From an uncultured Spartobacteria bacterium (lineage in GTDB: Bacteria; Verrucomicrobiota; Verrucomicrobiia; Chthoniobacterales; Chthoniobacteraceae): a stretch of 36,197 nt of DNA. Numbering within the stretch: position 1 is the first letter of the stretch; every line of letters starts with the position of its first letter. The stretch spans positions 1 through 36,197 of the forward strand of contig CAIXGS010000073.1 in assembly GCA_903919125.1 (NCBI GenBank). Reading direction: 5' to 3'. This document shows, piece by piece, positions 26,841 through 35,755 of this stretch. A program made the translations under genes and the position numbers. The notes below the pieces were generated by a model. That model worked only from the letters and a program-made list of their open reading frames with translations. It made no database searches and had not been told where the DNA came from.

Positions 26841-27536
26841 ATGGAAACACATATCCACACTGAAAAACATTTCACTGCAGGCGACATCGTGCGCGACATC
26901 GTCATCGGGATGTCGGATGGGCTCACGGTCCCCTTCGCGCTCGCTGCTGGACTGAGCGGCGCTCTAAGCCAGACGCACGTCATCGTAACAGCGGGACTCG
27001 CCGAGGTGACGGCCGGCGCGATCGCGATGGGGTTGGGAGGCTACCTCGCCGCACGGGGGGACGCGGAGCATTACGCGAGTGAAAAGGCACGGGAGGAGCA
27101 CGAGGTTAAAACTGTGCCCCAAGTGGAGGCGATTGAAGTGCAGGAGATTTTCAAAACCTACGGCCTGAGCGAAGCGGAAAGCGCAAGCGTGGTTGCCTCC
27201 TTGAAACAGCGTCCTGAGGATTGGGTGAATTTTATGATGCGCTTCGAACTGGGACTGGAAGAACCGGAACCGTCTCGCGCGTGGAAGAGCGCCCTAACCA
27301 TCGCACTTGCCTATGTCATCGGTGGAATCGTCCCGTTGAGCGCGTACGTATTTCTTGAGAATGCGCAGACGGCCCTAACAGTCTCCGCGGCGATCACGCT
27401 GGTTGCATTGGGAGTTTTTGGCGGCGCCAAAGGACACTTTACGGGTGTACCGGTGCTCAAGAGTGGCTTCCAGACCGTCTGTATCGGGGGCTTGGCCGCT
27501 GCAGCAGCTTTCTTGATCGCCCGTTGGATTTCGTAA
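26841..27536 (+). CDS. VIT1/CCC1 family Fe2+/Mn2+ transporter
   Basis: The 231-residue protein begins METHIHTEKHFTAGDIVRDI, followed by the family signature VIGMSDGLTVPFALAAGLSG. AEVTAGAIAMGLGGYLAARG forms the second helix with conserved acidic and glycine residues. A cytoplasmic metal-binding stretch (AEHYASEKAREEHEVKTVPQVEA) follows, then three further membrane helices (SALTIALAYVIGGIVPLSAY; ITLVALGVFGGAKGHFTG; VCIGGLAAAAAFLIARW). Members export Fe/Mn from the cytoplasm or load it into compartments. Together with mntR-mntH it makes a second metal-homeostasis locus in this window. The ATG is preceded by CCC without a Shine-Dalgarno sequence. The convergent DUF255 gene ends 10 nt away. Confidence 0.93.
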   Translation: METHIHTEKHFTAGDIVRDIVIGMSDGLTVPFALAAGLSGALSQTHVIVTAGLAEVTAGAIAMGLGGYLAARGDAEHYASEKAREEHEVKTVPQVEAIEVQEIFKTYGLSEAESASVVASLKQRPEDWVNFMMRFELGLEEPEPSRAWKSALTIALAYVIGGIVPLSAYVFLENAQTALTVSAAITLVALGVFGGAKGHFTGVPVLKSGFQTVCIGGLAAAAAFLIARWIS

Positions 27537-27546
27537 ATGCAGTCCG

Positions 27547-29763
27547 CTACTCGCGCCGATCCAACAGCGCCTTCAATTCAGACGCCTCGGTCACGGGCGC
27601 GCGGCATGCGAAGCCTTGGCACACATACGCCGCCGCTTTCCCAGCGACTGGCTGCATCTGGGCAGCGAGCGCGAGCTGCGGACTCAACGTCTCTGCCCCA
27701 AGAAGACTGCCCGCATGCAACACAACGGTCTCGGAGAGATACCTACCACGCACCGCCTTCAAAAGCGCCTGAGTGTCCGCCGAGCCCAAATCACCAGCGA
27801 TAACAATCTGGCGCCAAGGATGAAGCAACCCACCCATACTATGCAGCATTTGAGGTAGCGCGCTCGGCATCTTCTGCAGAATTCCTCCAAAGGCGTTCAC
27901 GGTCTGCTCGGCCTTCCGATGAAACTCATCGCGTCCAGTCAGCTCTGAAAGTCGCAGCAAATTACGAACAGAGACCGAGTTGGAAGAAGGCTCTGCACCA
28001 TCGTTGTCATCTTTAAGCCGGACTAAGATCGACGAATCCTCCGCTGGACTGCTGAAATAGCCTCCGCCAACCGAATCCCAAAAAAGTTCGTCCTGAGCCA
28101 TCTGCAGATCTAACGCCCAACGAAGCCAATCCTGATTAAAGTCCGCCTCGAACAGGTCCAAGAGTCCCTGCACGAGAAAAGCGTAATCCTCAGCGAAGCC
28201 TGGTATGGTTCCCGCACCGAGCCGGTAAGTACGCAGCAGTCGGCCATTTTGCCAGAGCGTCCCTTTTAAGAAAAGTGCAGCCGCCCTGGCACCCTCGAGG
28301 TAGGCCGATTCCCCGAGCGCACCATAGCCTCTTGCCAATGCGGAAATCATCAGTCCATTCCACGCCGTGAGGATTTTATCGTCGCGATGGGGACGGGGTC
28401 GACGGGCGCGTTCGCGCAGCAAAGTCGCGCGACAACGTGACAGAAGCGCTTCCGTCACCGACTCGTCGCGTCCACTTTCGCGGGCGGCTTCCGTTGGTGA
28501 AAGACGGCGCACCAGCGTATTTTTTCCCACAAGCTCCCCATGTGGGTCGCTTCCTTTTGGGGAATTGCCAGCCTCTTCAACCCCATAAACGGCGTTAAAA
28601 AGCGGCGCGTCGCTTCCCAACAACGCGTCTATTTCCGCCTTGGTCCAAACATAAAACACGCCTTCGCCGTGCTCCGGTTTACCTTCTTGAAACAAAGAAT
28701 CCGCATCCTCGGCGGAATGAAAGCCGCCGGTAGGATCGCGCATCTGACTCAGAACATAGTCTAATGTGGTTCGAGCCGCGCTGGTACAAAGAGCGTCGTT
28801 ACTTAGTTGGGCAGCCTCGAGGTAGGCGCTCACAAGTTGAGCCTGATCGTACAGCATCTTTTCGTAATGCGGCACATGCCAGACGCGATCGACCGAATAG
28901 CGGTGAAAGCCGCCGCAGAGCTGATCGTGCATTCCGCCCAAAGCCATTTTCCGCAGAGTATTAAGCGCCATCCCCATAGCAACTTGTCCGTCGCGCGATT
29001 GGGCTCCAGCGCGATCGGCGTATTGTAAAAGAAAATGCAAGGATGCGGGCCGCGGAAACTTGGGCGCGTAACTGAAGCCGCCCTCTTCCTCATCGTATTG
29101 TCTCAAAAACGTTTGAAATGCAGTTTCCAAGTGAACGGAGGAAATCGCTCCAGAACCGTCCGCAGGATGCTCCTGTTTCGCAAGAGCGGCAATGGACTCG
29201 GCGGCTGTCTGGGCGATGCGCGCGCGGTCGTTGGTCCAAGCAGCATGGATACGACGAAGAAGATTGGGAAAGCCGGGGCGATTAAACCGGTCTGCAGGCG
29301 GAAAGTAAGTTCCTCCATAGAAGGGCTGGAGTTGCGGCGTCAGCCAGACACTCATAGGCCACCCTCCGGAGCCGGTAGTGGCCTGAACATAACTCATGTA
29401 AAGCCGATCCACATCGGGGCGTTCCTCACGGTCTACCTTAATACAAACAAAATGTTTGTTGAGAAGCTCAGCAGTAGCCATATCCTCGAAGGATTCGTGG
29501 GCCATCACATGACACCAGTGGCAAGTGGAATAGCCGATCGAGAGAAAGATCGGCTTGTCCTCTCGCCTCGCCCTTTCAAACGCAGCCTCACCCCAAGCGA
29601 GCCAATGCACTGGGTTCTGAGCGTGTTGCAGAAGATAAGGTGACTTTTCTAAAGATAGAAGGTTGCGGGAAGCCTGAAGATTCACGATAGGTTCAGCACT
29701 TTGAGTTATGGATGGTTCGGAAAAAAATACACATAATATGAGCAAACACGTCACAGATCGCAT
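27547..29763 (-). CDS. Exported thioredoxin domain-containing protein (DUF255/YyaL-SSP411 type)
   Basis: The 738-residue product has a signal peptide ([20 protein letters not shown]) and then the DUF255 thioredoxin-like domain. Typical sequences are [40 protein letters not shown] with the redox motif CHWC at C81-C84, [15 protein letters not shown] and [11 protein letters not shown]. The rest resembles a six-hairpin glycosidase-like toroid ([53 protein letters not shown]). The family (human SPATA20, bacterial YyaL) is widespread but without an agreed function; the signal peptide here suggests an extracytoplasmic version. Its ATG overlaps the candidate ATG of the divergent amidase within CATG at 29761-29764. 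Confidence 0.93.
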   Translation of the reverse strand: MRSVTCLLILCVFFSEPSITQSAEPIVNLQASRNLLSLEKSPYLLQHAQNPVHWLAWGEAAFERARREDKPIFLSIGYSTCHWCHVMAHESFEDMATAELLNKHFVCIKVDREERPDVDRLYMSYVQATTGSGGWPMSVWLTPQLQPFYGGTYFPPADRFNRPGFPNLLRRIHAAWTNDRARIAQTAAESIAALAKQEHPADGSGAISSVHLETAFQTFLRQYDEEEGGFSYAPKFPRPASLHFLLQYADRAGAQSRDGQVAMGMALNTLRKMALGGMHDQLCGGFHRYSVDRVWHVPHYEKMLYDQAQLVSAYLEAAQLSNDALCTSAARTTLDYVLSQMRDPTGGFHSAEDADSLFQEGKPEHGEGVFYVWTKAEIDALLGSDAPLFNAVYGVEEAGNSPKGSDPHGELVGKNTLVRRLSPTEAARESGRDESVTEALLSRCRATLLRERARRPRPHRDDKILTAWNGLMISALARGYGALGESAYLEGARAAALFLKGTLWQNGRLLRTYRLGAGTIPGFAEDYAFLVQGLLDLFEADFNQDWLRWALDLQMAQDELFWDSVGGGYFSSPAEDSSILVRLKDDNDGAEPSSNSVSVRNLLRLSELTGRDEFHRKAEQTVNAFGGILQKMPSALPQMLHSMGGLLHPWRQIVIAGDLGSADTQALLKAVRGRYLSETVVLHAGSLLGAETLSPQLALAAQMQPVAGKAAAYVCQGFACRAPVTEASELKALLDRRE

Positions 29764-30517
29764 GAATGGAGAAGTTACGTCTTGCGGCTTCGCACAACAC
29801 GCTCATTTCAGAGCCTTCTGGAAGCAGGATAATTTAAAGCACTTAGCACCTCTGTTAACCGCGGCTATTGCGCTTTTATTGGGAGCCTGCGCGGCAGAGG
29901 AAACTTCTTCCCGCGTCCGAAACACCAGTCGCACGTTCACCACAGTCGTGTTGGATCCAGGCCACGGCGGCTACGATTCTGGAGCACGCATACGCAAAGG
30001 CCCTCTTGAAAAGGATCTCACCCTTGATGTCGTGCGCAGACTCGCGCCAAAACTTCGGGATGCGGGCTTCCGTACCATTATCACACGCAAAAGTGATGTC
30101 TTTATTCCCCTAGATACTCGCTCACAAATATCTGCTCCCGAAAAAAATGCGGTCTTTGTCAGCGTACACTTTAACGATGGCGGACGCTCTCCTGCTTACG
30201 GCGTCGAAAGCTACTATTTCTCGCCGGAGTCCAAGCAAATGGCCAATCGTATGGTCCGCATTTTCGCCGCCACAACCGGCACCCCGGATCGCGGAGCGCG
30301 CGTTGCAAGATTTCGAGTCCTGCGCACCAACCGAAACCCAGCAGTGCTGATGGAGTGCGGGTACCTCTCGAGTGGACGCGAGGCCGGCTTCATCACTCAA
30401 CCACAATACCGCGAGAAAATTGCGCTGGCTCTCGCCAAGGGCATCATCGAACAACGCGGTGGCCCACTCAATAGTCACGAACCTGCGAAGCTGCACATCG
30501 ACATTCCGGCCTACTAA
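29762..30517 (+). CDS. N-acetylmuramoyl-L-alanine amidase (Amidase_3), predicted lipoprotein
   Basis: The product has the Amidase_3 core: [16 protein letters not shown] with zinc ligand H68 (counting from the ATG at 29762), the glutamate of [22 protein letters not shown] with the second histidine, and the catalytic glutamate in [11 protein letters not shown]. It would cleave the amide between MurNAc and the peptide stem of peptidoglycan. Before the domain lies a hydrophobic segment ending in a lipobox ([13 protein letters not shown]), suggesting an outer-membrane or periplasmic lipoprotein. The start is uncertain: the chosen ATG leaves about 27 polar residues before the hydrophobic stretch, and two more in-frame ATGs lie at 29708 and 29738 inside the opposite gene. 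No start nearer the signal was found. Confidence 0.9.
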   Translation: MNGEVTSCGFAQHAHFRAFWKQDNLKHLAPLLTAAIALLLGACAAEETSSRVRNTSRTFTTVVLDPGHGGYDSGARIRKGPLEKDLTLDVVRRLAPKLRDAGFRTIITRKSDVFIPLDTRSQISAPEKNAVFVSVHFNDGGRSPAYGVESYYFSPESKQMANRMVRIFAATTGTPDRGARVARFRVLRTNRNPAVLMECGYLSSGREAGFITQPQYREKIALALAKGIIEQRGGPLNSHEPAKLHIDIPAY

Positions 30518-30542
30518 AACTCAATCACCTCAAACGACCCCT

Positions 30543-31232
30543 TCACGCCGACTCGCCCATTGCGCGCAACACCGACGCCGTGTCATCCAAGTCAACGAAT
30601 AGTGCATCTGGCTCGTGAAAAGCGAGTTGCTCAACAGTAAAACTACCAGTAGCGACCGCTATTGCTCGGGCCCCGAACGCCCTTGCGCAACTGATGTCAT
30701 GCGGTGTGTCCCCTATGACGTAGGTACGCTCCGAGGCAAAAGCCACAGAGTGAAGTTCGTTCCCACGCTTTAGCGCGAACTCACCCAGTGCATTACGATC
30801 ATGATGATCGTCGGCAAAAGCCCCGAATTTGAAGTGTTTATCGACCCCGTAATGCTGAAGTTTGATCCGCGCTCCTCTTTCTAAATTGCCAGTCAGCAAC
30901 CCCAGACTCACGTGTTGTCTCACCGCAAGCGCCTCGAGAAGCCGGACAACCCCAGGAAGCACACGTCCAACACGAAGCGGTATCTGTTGCTGTAAATGGC
31001 GCAGGTACCCTCGGAAATAGCGCTGCAAATTCTCCTCACTCACTGCAAGTCCGTGCTTCGCGAAAACCTGACGAGCAATCCCAGAATCTGTGCGCCCCGA
31101 AATTTCGATACCAGAAAGATCCTCATGCAGAGAAAATTCCTCCTCAAACCCCAACCGCAGGGCATATTCCCCTGCCCCACCGCTAGTTAAAATAGTGCCA
31201 TCGATATCAAAGAGAACCAGCGTGTTTTTCAT
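30543..31232 (-). CDS. HAD family hydrolase (phosphoglycolate phosphatase-like)
   Basis: From the ATG at 31232 the protein starts MKNTLVLFDIDGTILTSGGA, with the HAD motif I aspartates D9 and D11. A helical cap follows (GIARQVFAKHGLAVSEENLQ). Motif II is GLLTGN, and motif IV is YVIGDTPHDISCARAFGARA. The layout matches small-molecule phosphatases of the PGP-like subfamily; substrate unknown. A GTG at 31238 is an alternative start, only 2 nt from the stop of the preceding exported-protein gene, which implies co-transcription with it. The convergent amidase ends 25 nt away. Confidence 0.88.
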   Translation of the reverse strand: MKNTLVLFDIDGTILTSGGAGEYALRLGFEEEFSLHEDLSGIEISGRTDSGIARQVFAKHGLAVSEENLQRYFRGYLRHLQQQIPLRVGRVLPGVVRLLEALAVRQHVSLGLLTGNLERGARIKLQHYGVDKHFKFGAFADDHHDRNALGEFALKRGNELHSVAFASERTYVIGDTPHDISCARAFGARAIAVATGSFTVEQLAFHEPDALFVDLDDTASVLRAMGESA

Positions 31233-31240
31233 CGTCACTT

Positions 31241-31735
31241 TTATTTGGAGGCTGGAGGATTGGGGAGAACTTTCACCACCGGATCAGCCCCGCCACCGCT
31301 GGAGCGGGATACAGAAACGATTGCACCCTTTGAGTTAAACTGTTCGATGCGCGTCATTCGATTTTTGGAATCGTAATAGAAAACCAACTTAGAGAGAAGG
31401 TTATCGCGGGGATCAAAGATTTCTTCCTCTTCGATTCGCCCCTTGAGACAAAGGTATTCATGCTTGGAAACGAGACGGTTCCCGCCATCGTATTTTAGAG
31501 CCCGCTTCGGATGAAAGTCTTCGTCAAGCTCCCGCAGCAATCGGGATATCACTGAGCCGGAAGAATCTCGGAGAACCTCCTCCACTCGCAGCTGATGGGG
31601 ATCAATTTTGACAGTGAGGACAGTTCCATCCGTATTGCGAACCACTCGCGAAGTAGGCTGATTGTAAGTAACTTGCGCAACGGAAATGTGCGCAAAGGCG
31701 AGGATCAAAAAAATTCTGAAGACGAGAGATTTCAA
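31241..31735 (-). CDS. Small exported protein of unknown function
   Basis: The 164-residue product begins at a TTG codon with a signal peptide (KSLVFRIFLILAFAHISVAQ). No ATG lies near the signal. The mature part is beta-rich and repetitive in feel (VRNTDGTVLTVKIDP, EVLRDSSGSVISRLLRELDE, YDGGNRLVSKHEYL, FDPRDNLLSKLVFYYDSKNR and MTRIEQFNSKGAIVS), resembling YD/RHS-like or antitoxin-YwqK-like strand repeats, but no family is certain. It lies between a glycosyltransferase gene (59 nt upstream) and the HAD gene (tightly spaced), so the three probably share a transcript. Confidence 0.7.
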   Translation of the reverse strand: MKSLVFRIFLILAFAHISVAQVTYNQPTSRVVRNTDGTVLTVKIDPHQLRVEEVLRDSSGSVISRLLRELDEDFHPKRALKYDGGNRLVSKHEYLCLKGRIEEEEIFDPRDNLLSKLVFYYDSKNRMTRIEQFNSKGAIVSVSRSSGGGADPVVKVLPNPPASK

Positions 31736-31794
31736 AACCGAATTTGGGTTAAATGGAGCGTGGAAAATAAGGAAGAAAGTGAAAACGAGGAGAC

Positions 31795-32952
31795 CTAAAG
31801 AGGATCAGATACACTAACAATTTCTGGGCTGGTAGGTTGCATCAACTCAATTGCTTCTTCAGAAACAGGAACGGGCAATAAACCATCTAATGCACGACAC
31901 ACAGACAGGGAGGGAATCTCACTCATCGGGGCACCCATTGCATCTGGAAAAAATTCGACCGTAACATCAAGAGGAGCAGATGCCTGAATCACCCGTGAGA
32001 AAGGATGTCGCGGGTGCCATTCAAACGGGTTAGTCGGCCCGAAAAGGCTAACCTGCGGAATCTTAAACGCGGAGGCGATGTGCATTACTGCGGTGTCGCT
32101 CGTCACGACGACCGCGCTACGAGCTGTAAGCGCCGTCAGCAAAGTGAGATCAAGCTGCCCAGCAAGTACAACGAACGGAAGAGGCAAAGGGCCACTCCCC
32201 AGCATCGCTAGCGCAGTCTGGATGGCTCGCAAATGCGTCTGCTCTTCGGAGTCCGAGCCCCCAGTGAGGATGCAAGGCAATCCGTGGTGATATTGAAGAT
32301 GCAGGATCACCTCAGCCCAACGCTCTGGAAGCCAATACTTTTCAGACTTTGAGGCCCCAGGGTTGACCAACGCAAACCGAGCATTTACACCGCATTCCCT
32401 CAACAAAATCTGCGCGCGGCGTTCAGCAAACGTCGGAACAGTCAGCCTCGGCAACATTTCTGAGCTAGCAAGGTCAACTCCAATAGGCCTAAGTAAATCC
32501 AGCAATTGATCAACAACATGAACTGGTTGAAGCGCGACTCGCACGAACTTCTGATAGATCAATGCCCGCAGAGGCCCTTTGCGAGCCCACTCAAAGGCAA
32601 CGCGGCGCCGTGCCCGTGAGGCGATGGAGAAAAGAGCGGAACGATCCGTCCCAGTAAAGTCTAGGCAGATGTCGAATCGTCCCGTCAGCAAGCGTTTAAG
32701 CAGGGCACGATTAGCTCGTAGCTTCGAATGAAACACTAACACTTCATCCATTCGCGGGAGCATCGGAGCCAGTTCTCCGCAAGTATCTGCAATCACGAGC
32801 GTAATCTTTGCCTTCGGCCATGTTTCCCGCAACAGATGAAGTGCGGGGGTTGTCAGCACAACCTCACTTATCCGCCTTAATTGCAGCACAATAATAAGCG
32901 GCTCCACGCCAAGCGGAGTAGGTGTCAATAGACTGGAGATTAGGCGCTTCAA
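31795..32952 (-). CDS. Glycosyltransferase family 9 (heptosyltransferase-like)
   Basis: The product has the GT9 pattern: PLIIVLQLRRISEVVLTTPA near the N-terminus, LVNPGASKSEKYWLPERWAE in the middle, PCILTGGSDSEEQTHLRAI, then VVVTSDTAVMHIASAF and VSLFGPTNPFEWHP at the nucleotide-sugar site. Members such as WaaC/WaaF add heptose to the LPS core at the inner face of the cytoplasmic membrane, so cell-envelope glycan assembly is inferred. The open frame starts at TTG (32952); a GTG at 32907 would leave two residues before the first strand and is a reasonable alternative. With no ATG in that region, the start is uncertain. Confidence 0.9.
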   Translation of the reverse strand: MKRLISSLLTPTPLGVEPLIIVLQLRRISEVVLTTPALHLLRETWPKAKITLVIADTCGELAPMLPRMDEVLVFHSKLRANRALLKRLLTGRFDICLDFTGTDRSALFSIASRARRRVAFEWARKGPLRALIYQKFVRVALQPVHVVDQLLDLLRPIGVDLASSEMLPRLTVPTFAERRAQILLRECGVNARFALVNPGASKSEKYWLPERWAEVILHLQYHHGLPCILTGGSDSEEQTHLRAIQTALAMLGSGPLPLPFVVLAGQLDLTLLTALTARSAVVVTSDTAVMHIASAFKIPQVSLFGPTNPFEWHPRHPFSRVIQASAPLDVTVEFFPDAMGAPMSEIPSLSVCRALDGLLPVPVSEEAIELMQPTSPEIVSVSDPL

Positions 32953-33274
32953 GCAGTGATTCCGCAGCTTTGTAGAAAGTTAGCCGTGTTGCGAGCAGCT
33001 TTCACTCAAGTCGTTAACTTAACCACCACAACCCTGTGGCAACCCACTAAAAACAAAGGCCAATATACCTCGCCTAAGCTAATGAATGACCAATGTCGGC
33101 ACACCACACACTTTCTTTGGCCACATGCACTAATTTGCTTCGATTGGTGCAGCTCAAGCTTTGTGTTACCCACAAATATTTGCTACTTTCACCTAAGTTC
33201 CTTTTGAGCGTGCCTCAATCATTTTCCAAACCTTCACAATTTTAATCCCGACAAGTGAAGGCCCCTCAGAATTT
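32953..33274. other. AT-rich divergent intergenic stretch
   Basis: These 322 nt separate the divergent glycosyltransferase and lipoprotein genes and should contain both promoters. The base composition is more AT-rich than the neighbouring genes. An 83-codon open frame on the plus strand (from 32956) has no hydrophobic pattern or family match and is not called. No clear repeat or operator stood out. Confidence 0.5.
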
Positions 33275-34204
33275 ATGAAATTCCCCCAGTTAGCGGCTCT
33301 CCTCCCAGCCTCATTCCTATTGGCCGCAATACCAATCAGCACTTTGATTTCAGGTTGTTCTTCCGATAGTGGTGCCTACCGCTCCTCTCACGTGCGTCGG
33401 TACGCAGTCCCACCAATGGCCGACCCCGGCCCTCCCAAGCCCCCCAAACAGAGCTCCGCTTCCAAGCGCGCACTCGCTAAGCAAGACGCAGATTCCGAGG
33501 CGTTCGTGGTCTCCGAAGCTCCGTCGGAAAGTCGCGCCATGCAGCCATCTCCCTTTCAAAAACCCGCCTCGCCAGCAGAAGCGCCCCCACGCCTATTCGG
33601 TGAGCCAGAAAAGCAAGCGAATCAAGCTCCACCACGACAGCAGATTCCAACCACGATAACGTCCAAGCCGCAGCCCATAGCCCCTGCGGCAGCTGCAGCA
33701 GCTATCGCGGCATCCACTAGCAAGACATCTCAGCCCTACACAGCCCGACTCGGCTTAATCTCATTGGTAAACAACAGCAGCGATTTTGTTCTAATCAATA
33801 TCGGCACAGCACCAGCGCCGCCGCCGGGATCACGCCTGCAATCCTATTCGCCGCGCGCAGGATCAACCGCCGCCGAGCTCAGCGTGAGTAACTACCAACG
33901 CCGCCCGTTCCTGATTGCAGACATTATTTCCGGCGATCCAAAGGTAGGGGATTCCGTCGTCGAGGTTTCCCGTTCGGGCGCGACAGTCGCGCCAAGCACC
34001 TCACAACGATCAACCACTTCCTCCCCTTTGGTTAACCAGGAGCCTCGTAGCAGGTCAAAAACAGAACCGAAAGACAACAGGTTGTGGTCCAATTCAGATA
34101 GCAACTCTCCGTCCCCTACCATATTCTTCGATCCCGACCAAAGAACACCCAACGGTGGTTCAGAAGCAATTATTCCCGGACTTCCGATGCGCCGAGGAAA
34201 CTAG
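33275..34204 (+). CDS. Proline/serine-rich predicted lipoprotein, function unknown
   Basis: The 309-residue protein has a lipoprotein signal (FPQLAALLPASFLLAAIPIS then TLISGCSS), with cleavage expected before the cysteine. Residues about 45-140 are low-complexity, rich in P, S, A, Q and K (PGPPKPPKQSSASKRALAKQ), and end in an alanine run (PAAAAAAIAAS). A folded segment about 150-235 (ARLGLISLVNNSSDFVLINI; RPFLIADIISGDPKVGDSVV) is beta-rich, with spacing suggestive of a small barrel where a sequence element often repeats in verrucomicrobial proteins. The tail is again disordered. A weak GAAGG 13 nt upstream of the ATG may serve as ribosome binding site. Role unknown; an envelope linker is possible. 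Confidence 0.72.
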   Translation: MKFPQLAALLPASFLLAAIPISTLISGCSSDSGAYRSSHVRRYAVPPMADPGPPKPPKQSSASKRALAKQDADSEAFVVSEAPSESRAMQPSPFQKPASPAEAPPRLFGEPEKQANQAPPRQQIPTTITSKPQPIAPAAAAAAIAASTSKTSQPYTARLGLISLVNNSSDFVLINIGTAPAPPPGSRLQSYSPRAGSTAAELSVSNYQRRPFLIADIISGDPKVGDSVVEVSRSGATVAPSTSQRSTTSSPLVNQEPRSRSKTEPKDNRLWSNSDSNSPSPTIFFDPDQRTPNGGSEAIIPGLPMRRGN

Positions 34205-34283
34205 AATGTCTGAGTTTCCTGTCTGAGTTTTATCGAAAAAAAGTTGCTCAGTTAGAGCACACCAAATCTCATTCGTCTACCGT

Positions 34284-34300
34284 GCCGAATCGGATTCGGC
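34284..34300. terminator. Candidate bidirectional terminator hairpin
   Basis: GCCGAAT-CGG-ATTCGGC is a perfect 7-bp stem with a 3-nt loop, placed between the convergent lipoprotein and nuoC genes. On the plus strand it is followed by GCGTTTAAAAACC, which lacks a proper T-run; on the minus strand no T-run follows. Position supports termination, sequence only partly. Confidence 0.4.
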
Positions 34301-34316
34301 GCGTTTAAAAACCAAT

Positions 34317-34883
34317 TTAACCTCGGGCACGAGGTTCGCGATCTTTGGCAGTCGCAGTACTGGAAACAGTTACAAACGGACCACCTTCTAGCGGCGCCGC
34401 ATCACTGAAGGCCACATCGGGCATTTCACTAGGCTTCCCTCCGAGCGGAAAATCTTTGCGCAAAGGATTAAACGGATACCCGTCCCACATTAAAATGCGC
34501 CTTAAATCTGGGTGTCCGTGAAAGCGAATCCCGTACATGTCAAAGGCCTCACGCTCATGCCAGTCGGCCGTCGCCCAAACGTTCGTCACCGTTGGCAGCT
34601 CCAAATTGTCCTCAGAAAGGCGGACCTTAAGCCGCAACCATTCTCCATTCATCAGACTATAGAGCTCGTAGATCACTTCAAACCGGGGATCTTCTCCCAA
34701 ATGATCCGCTCCACTCAGATCCACAAGATAATCGAAATGAAGAACATTTTTACAAAAGGCACAGATCTCACTGATCTGCGCAGCCTCAACTGTGAGACTA
34801 GTTTCTCCACGAAACTCAACTTTGGACAAAACTTTGAACTGCGACTCAACTGCGGAGATCGCAGCCTTTGGAGAATGACTCAT
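34317..34883 (-). CDS. nuoC: NADH-quinone oxidoreductase subunit C
   Basis: The 188-residue protein matches the 30-kDa hydrophilic subunit of complex I: FDYLVDLSGADHLGEDPRFE, VIYELYSLMNGEWLRLKVRL, then PTVTNVWATADWHEREAFDM and YGIRFHGHPDLRRILMWDGY, followed by NPLRKDFPLGG. It sits in the peripheral arm next to NuoB and NuoD and carries no cofactor. It follows nuoB by 67 nt. Unlike a usual nuo operon, no nuoD follows; the next gene is convergent. Length is normal for a stand-alone NuoC. Confidence 0.96.
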   Translation of the reverse strand: MSHSPKAAISAVESQFKVLSKVEFRGETSLTVEAAQISEICAFCKNVLHFDYLVDLSGADHLGEDPRFEVIYELYSLMNGEWLRLKVRLSEDNLELPTVTNVWATADWHEREAFDMYGIRFHGHPDLRRILMWDGYPFNPLRKDFPLGGKPSEMPDVAFSDAAPLEGGPFVTVSSTATAKDREPRARG

Positions 34884-34950
34884 AGATAAAATTAAATACT
34901 CAAAACAAAACGCCTAGGAGATTGCACCGGACTTCACAGAGGCTAACTCA

Positions 34951-35478
34951 TTAGCCGACTGCCTCTTCAAACAAGCCCCGCTTCTGGTCGTATAGCGCAG
35001 GTTCTTTAGCAATCTTGCGCTGCAAACGCATGAGACCTTCCAAGAGAGCCTCTGGCCTCGGAGGACAGCCGGAAATATAAACATCGACTGGGATAAGATG
35101 GTCGATCCCTTGCAACACCGAGTACGAACGATACATTCCTCCACTAGAAGCACATGCTCCCATTGCGATGCACCATTTAGGCTCGGGCATCTGATCCCAA
35201 ATACGTTTCACCGCCAAAGCCATCTTATAAGTCACAGTCCCAGCGACTATCATCACGTCACTTTGACGAGGCGAAAAACGCATCACCTCGGAACCAAAGC
35301 GCGCAATATCAAAGCGAGCTGTCGCAGACGCCATGAGTTCAATCGCACAGCACGCCAGCCCCATAGGCATGGGCCACAGCGAGTTCTTACGCATCCAATT
35401 CATGGCTGCGTCGAGTTGAGTAAAGACGACGTTACCTTCAATTTTTGAATCGTAAGCGACAGGTGTAAGATCAGCCAT
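34951..35478 (-). CDS. nuoB: NADH-quinone oxidoreductase subunit B
   Basis: The 175-residue protein is the PSST-type subunit carrying cluster N2. Ligands are visible at C43-C44 ([15 protein letters not shown]), C109 ([16 protein letters not shown]) and C138 ([16 protein letters not shown]). [20 protein letters not shown] is also diagnostic. It passes electrons to quinone at the base of the complex I peripheral arm. nuoA does not precede it: the upstream DNA is the terminator and 5S gene of an rRNA operon on the same strand. A 7-bp hairpin (35511-35534) lies about 33 nt upstream of the ATG in the leader. Confidence 0.97.
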   Translation of the reverse strand: MADLTPVAYDSKIEGNVVFTQLDAAMNWMRKNSLWPMPMGLACCAIELMASATARFDIARFGSEVMRFSPRQSDVMIVAGTVTYKMALAVKRIWDQMPEPKWCIAMGACASSGGMYRSYSVLQGIDHLIPVDVYISGCPPRPEALLEGLMRLQRKIAKEPALYDQKRGLFEEAVG

Positions 35479-35510
35479 AGTACAAAGGTTAAAGACAACA
35501 GAACGAAGGG

Positions 35511-35534
35511 CAAGCCTGCAATCAGAAAGGCTTG
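35511..35534 (-). promoter_or_regulatory. Leader hairpin upstream of nuoB
   Basis: CAAGCCT (35511-35517) and AGGCTTG (35528-35534) form a perfect 7-bp stem with a 10-nt loop in the short leader between the rRNA terminator and nuoB. It lacks a following T-run. It may be a 5' UTR structure or chance. Confidence 0.3.
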
Positions 35535-35592
35535 TTGAAACTTTCGAGGGTCAGGCGCTCCATGAGTCTGACAAGTGTTCCCCTTACCCCCC

Positions 35593-35635
35593 AAAAAAAG
35601 GCCGCCCCGTTCGGGCTTTCACCTGAACGGGGCGG
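35593..35635 (-). terminator. Strong rho-independent terminator of the rRNA operon
   Basis: On the minus strand CCGCCCCGTTC (35635-35625) pairs perfectly with GAACGGGGCGG (35612-35602) around a 12-nt loop, and the stem is followed by CC and seven T residues (35599-35593). It begins 5 nt past the 5S 3' end. An 11-bp GC-rich stem plus T-run is a textbook intrinsic terminator and should shield nuoBC from rRNA read-through. Confidence 0.92.
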
Positions 35636-35639
35636 GGAT

Positions 35640-35755
35640 ACTGGCGACGTCCTACTTTCGCACAACCTATAGAAGCACTATCATCGGGGCTGCAGCGTTT
35701 CACTTCCGTGTTCGGAATGGGAACGGGTGGGGCCACTGCGCTAGGGTCACCAGAG
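35640..35755 (-). rRNA. rrf: 5S ribosomal RNA
   Basis: On the minus strand the sequence contains the conserved 5S core CCCACCCGTTCCCATTCCGA, followed by ACACGGAAGTGAAACGCTGC and, near the 3' end, GCGAAAGTAGGACGTCGCCAG. The terminal helix CTGGTGAC/GTCGCCAG pairs 5' and 3' ends. Length is about 115 nt. Ends are estimated from this helix and may be off by a few bases. Confidence 0.95.

Noticed and set aside
32956-33207. 83-codon plus-strand open frame
   Set aside because: AT-rich promoter-type region between divergent genes; composition of the translation (many H, C, W) is not protein-like.
35400-35594. Possible nuoA before nuoB
   Set aside because: The frame has one hydrophobic stretch but none of the NuoA signatures and runs through the rRNA terminator region.
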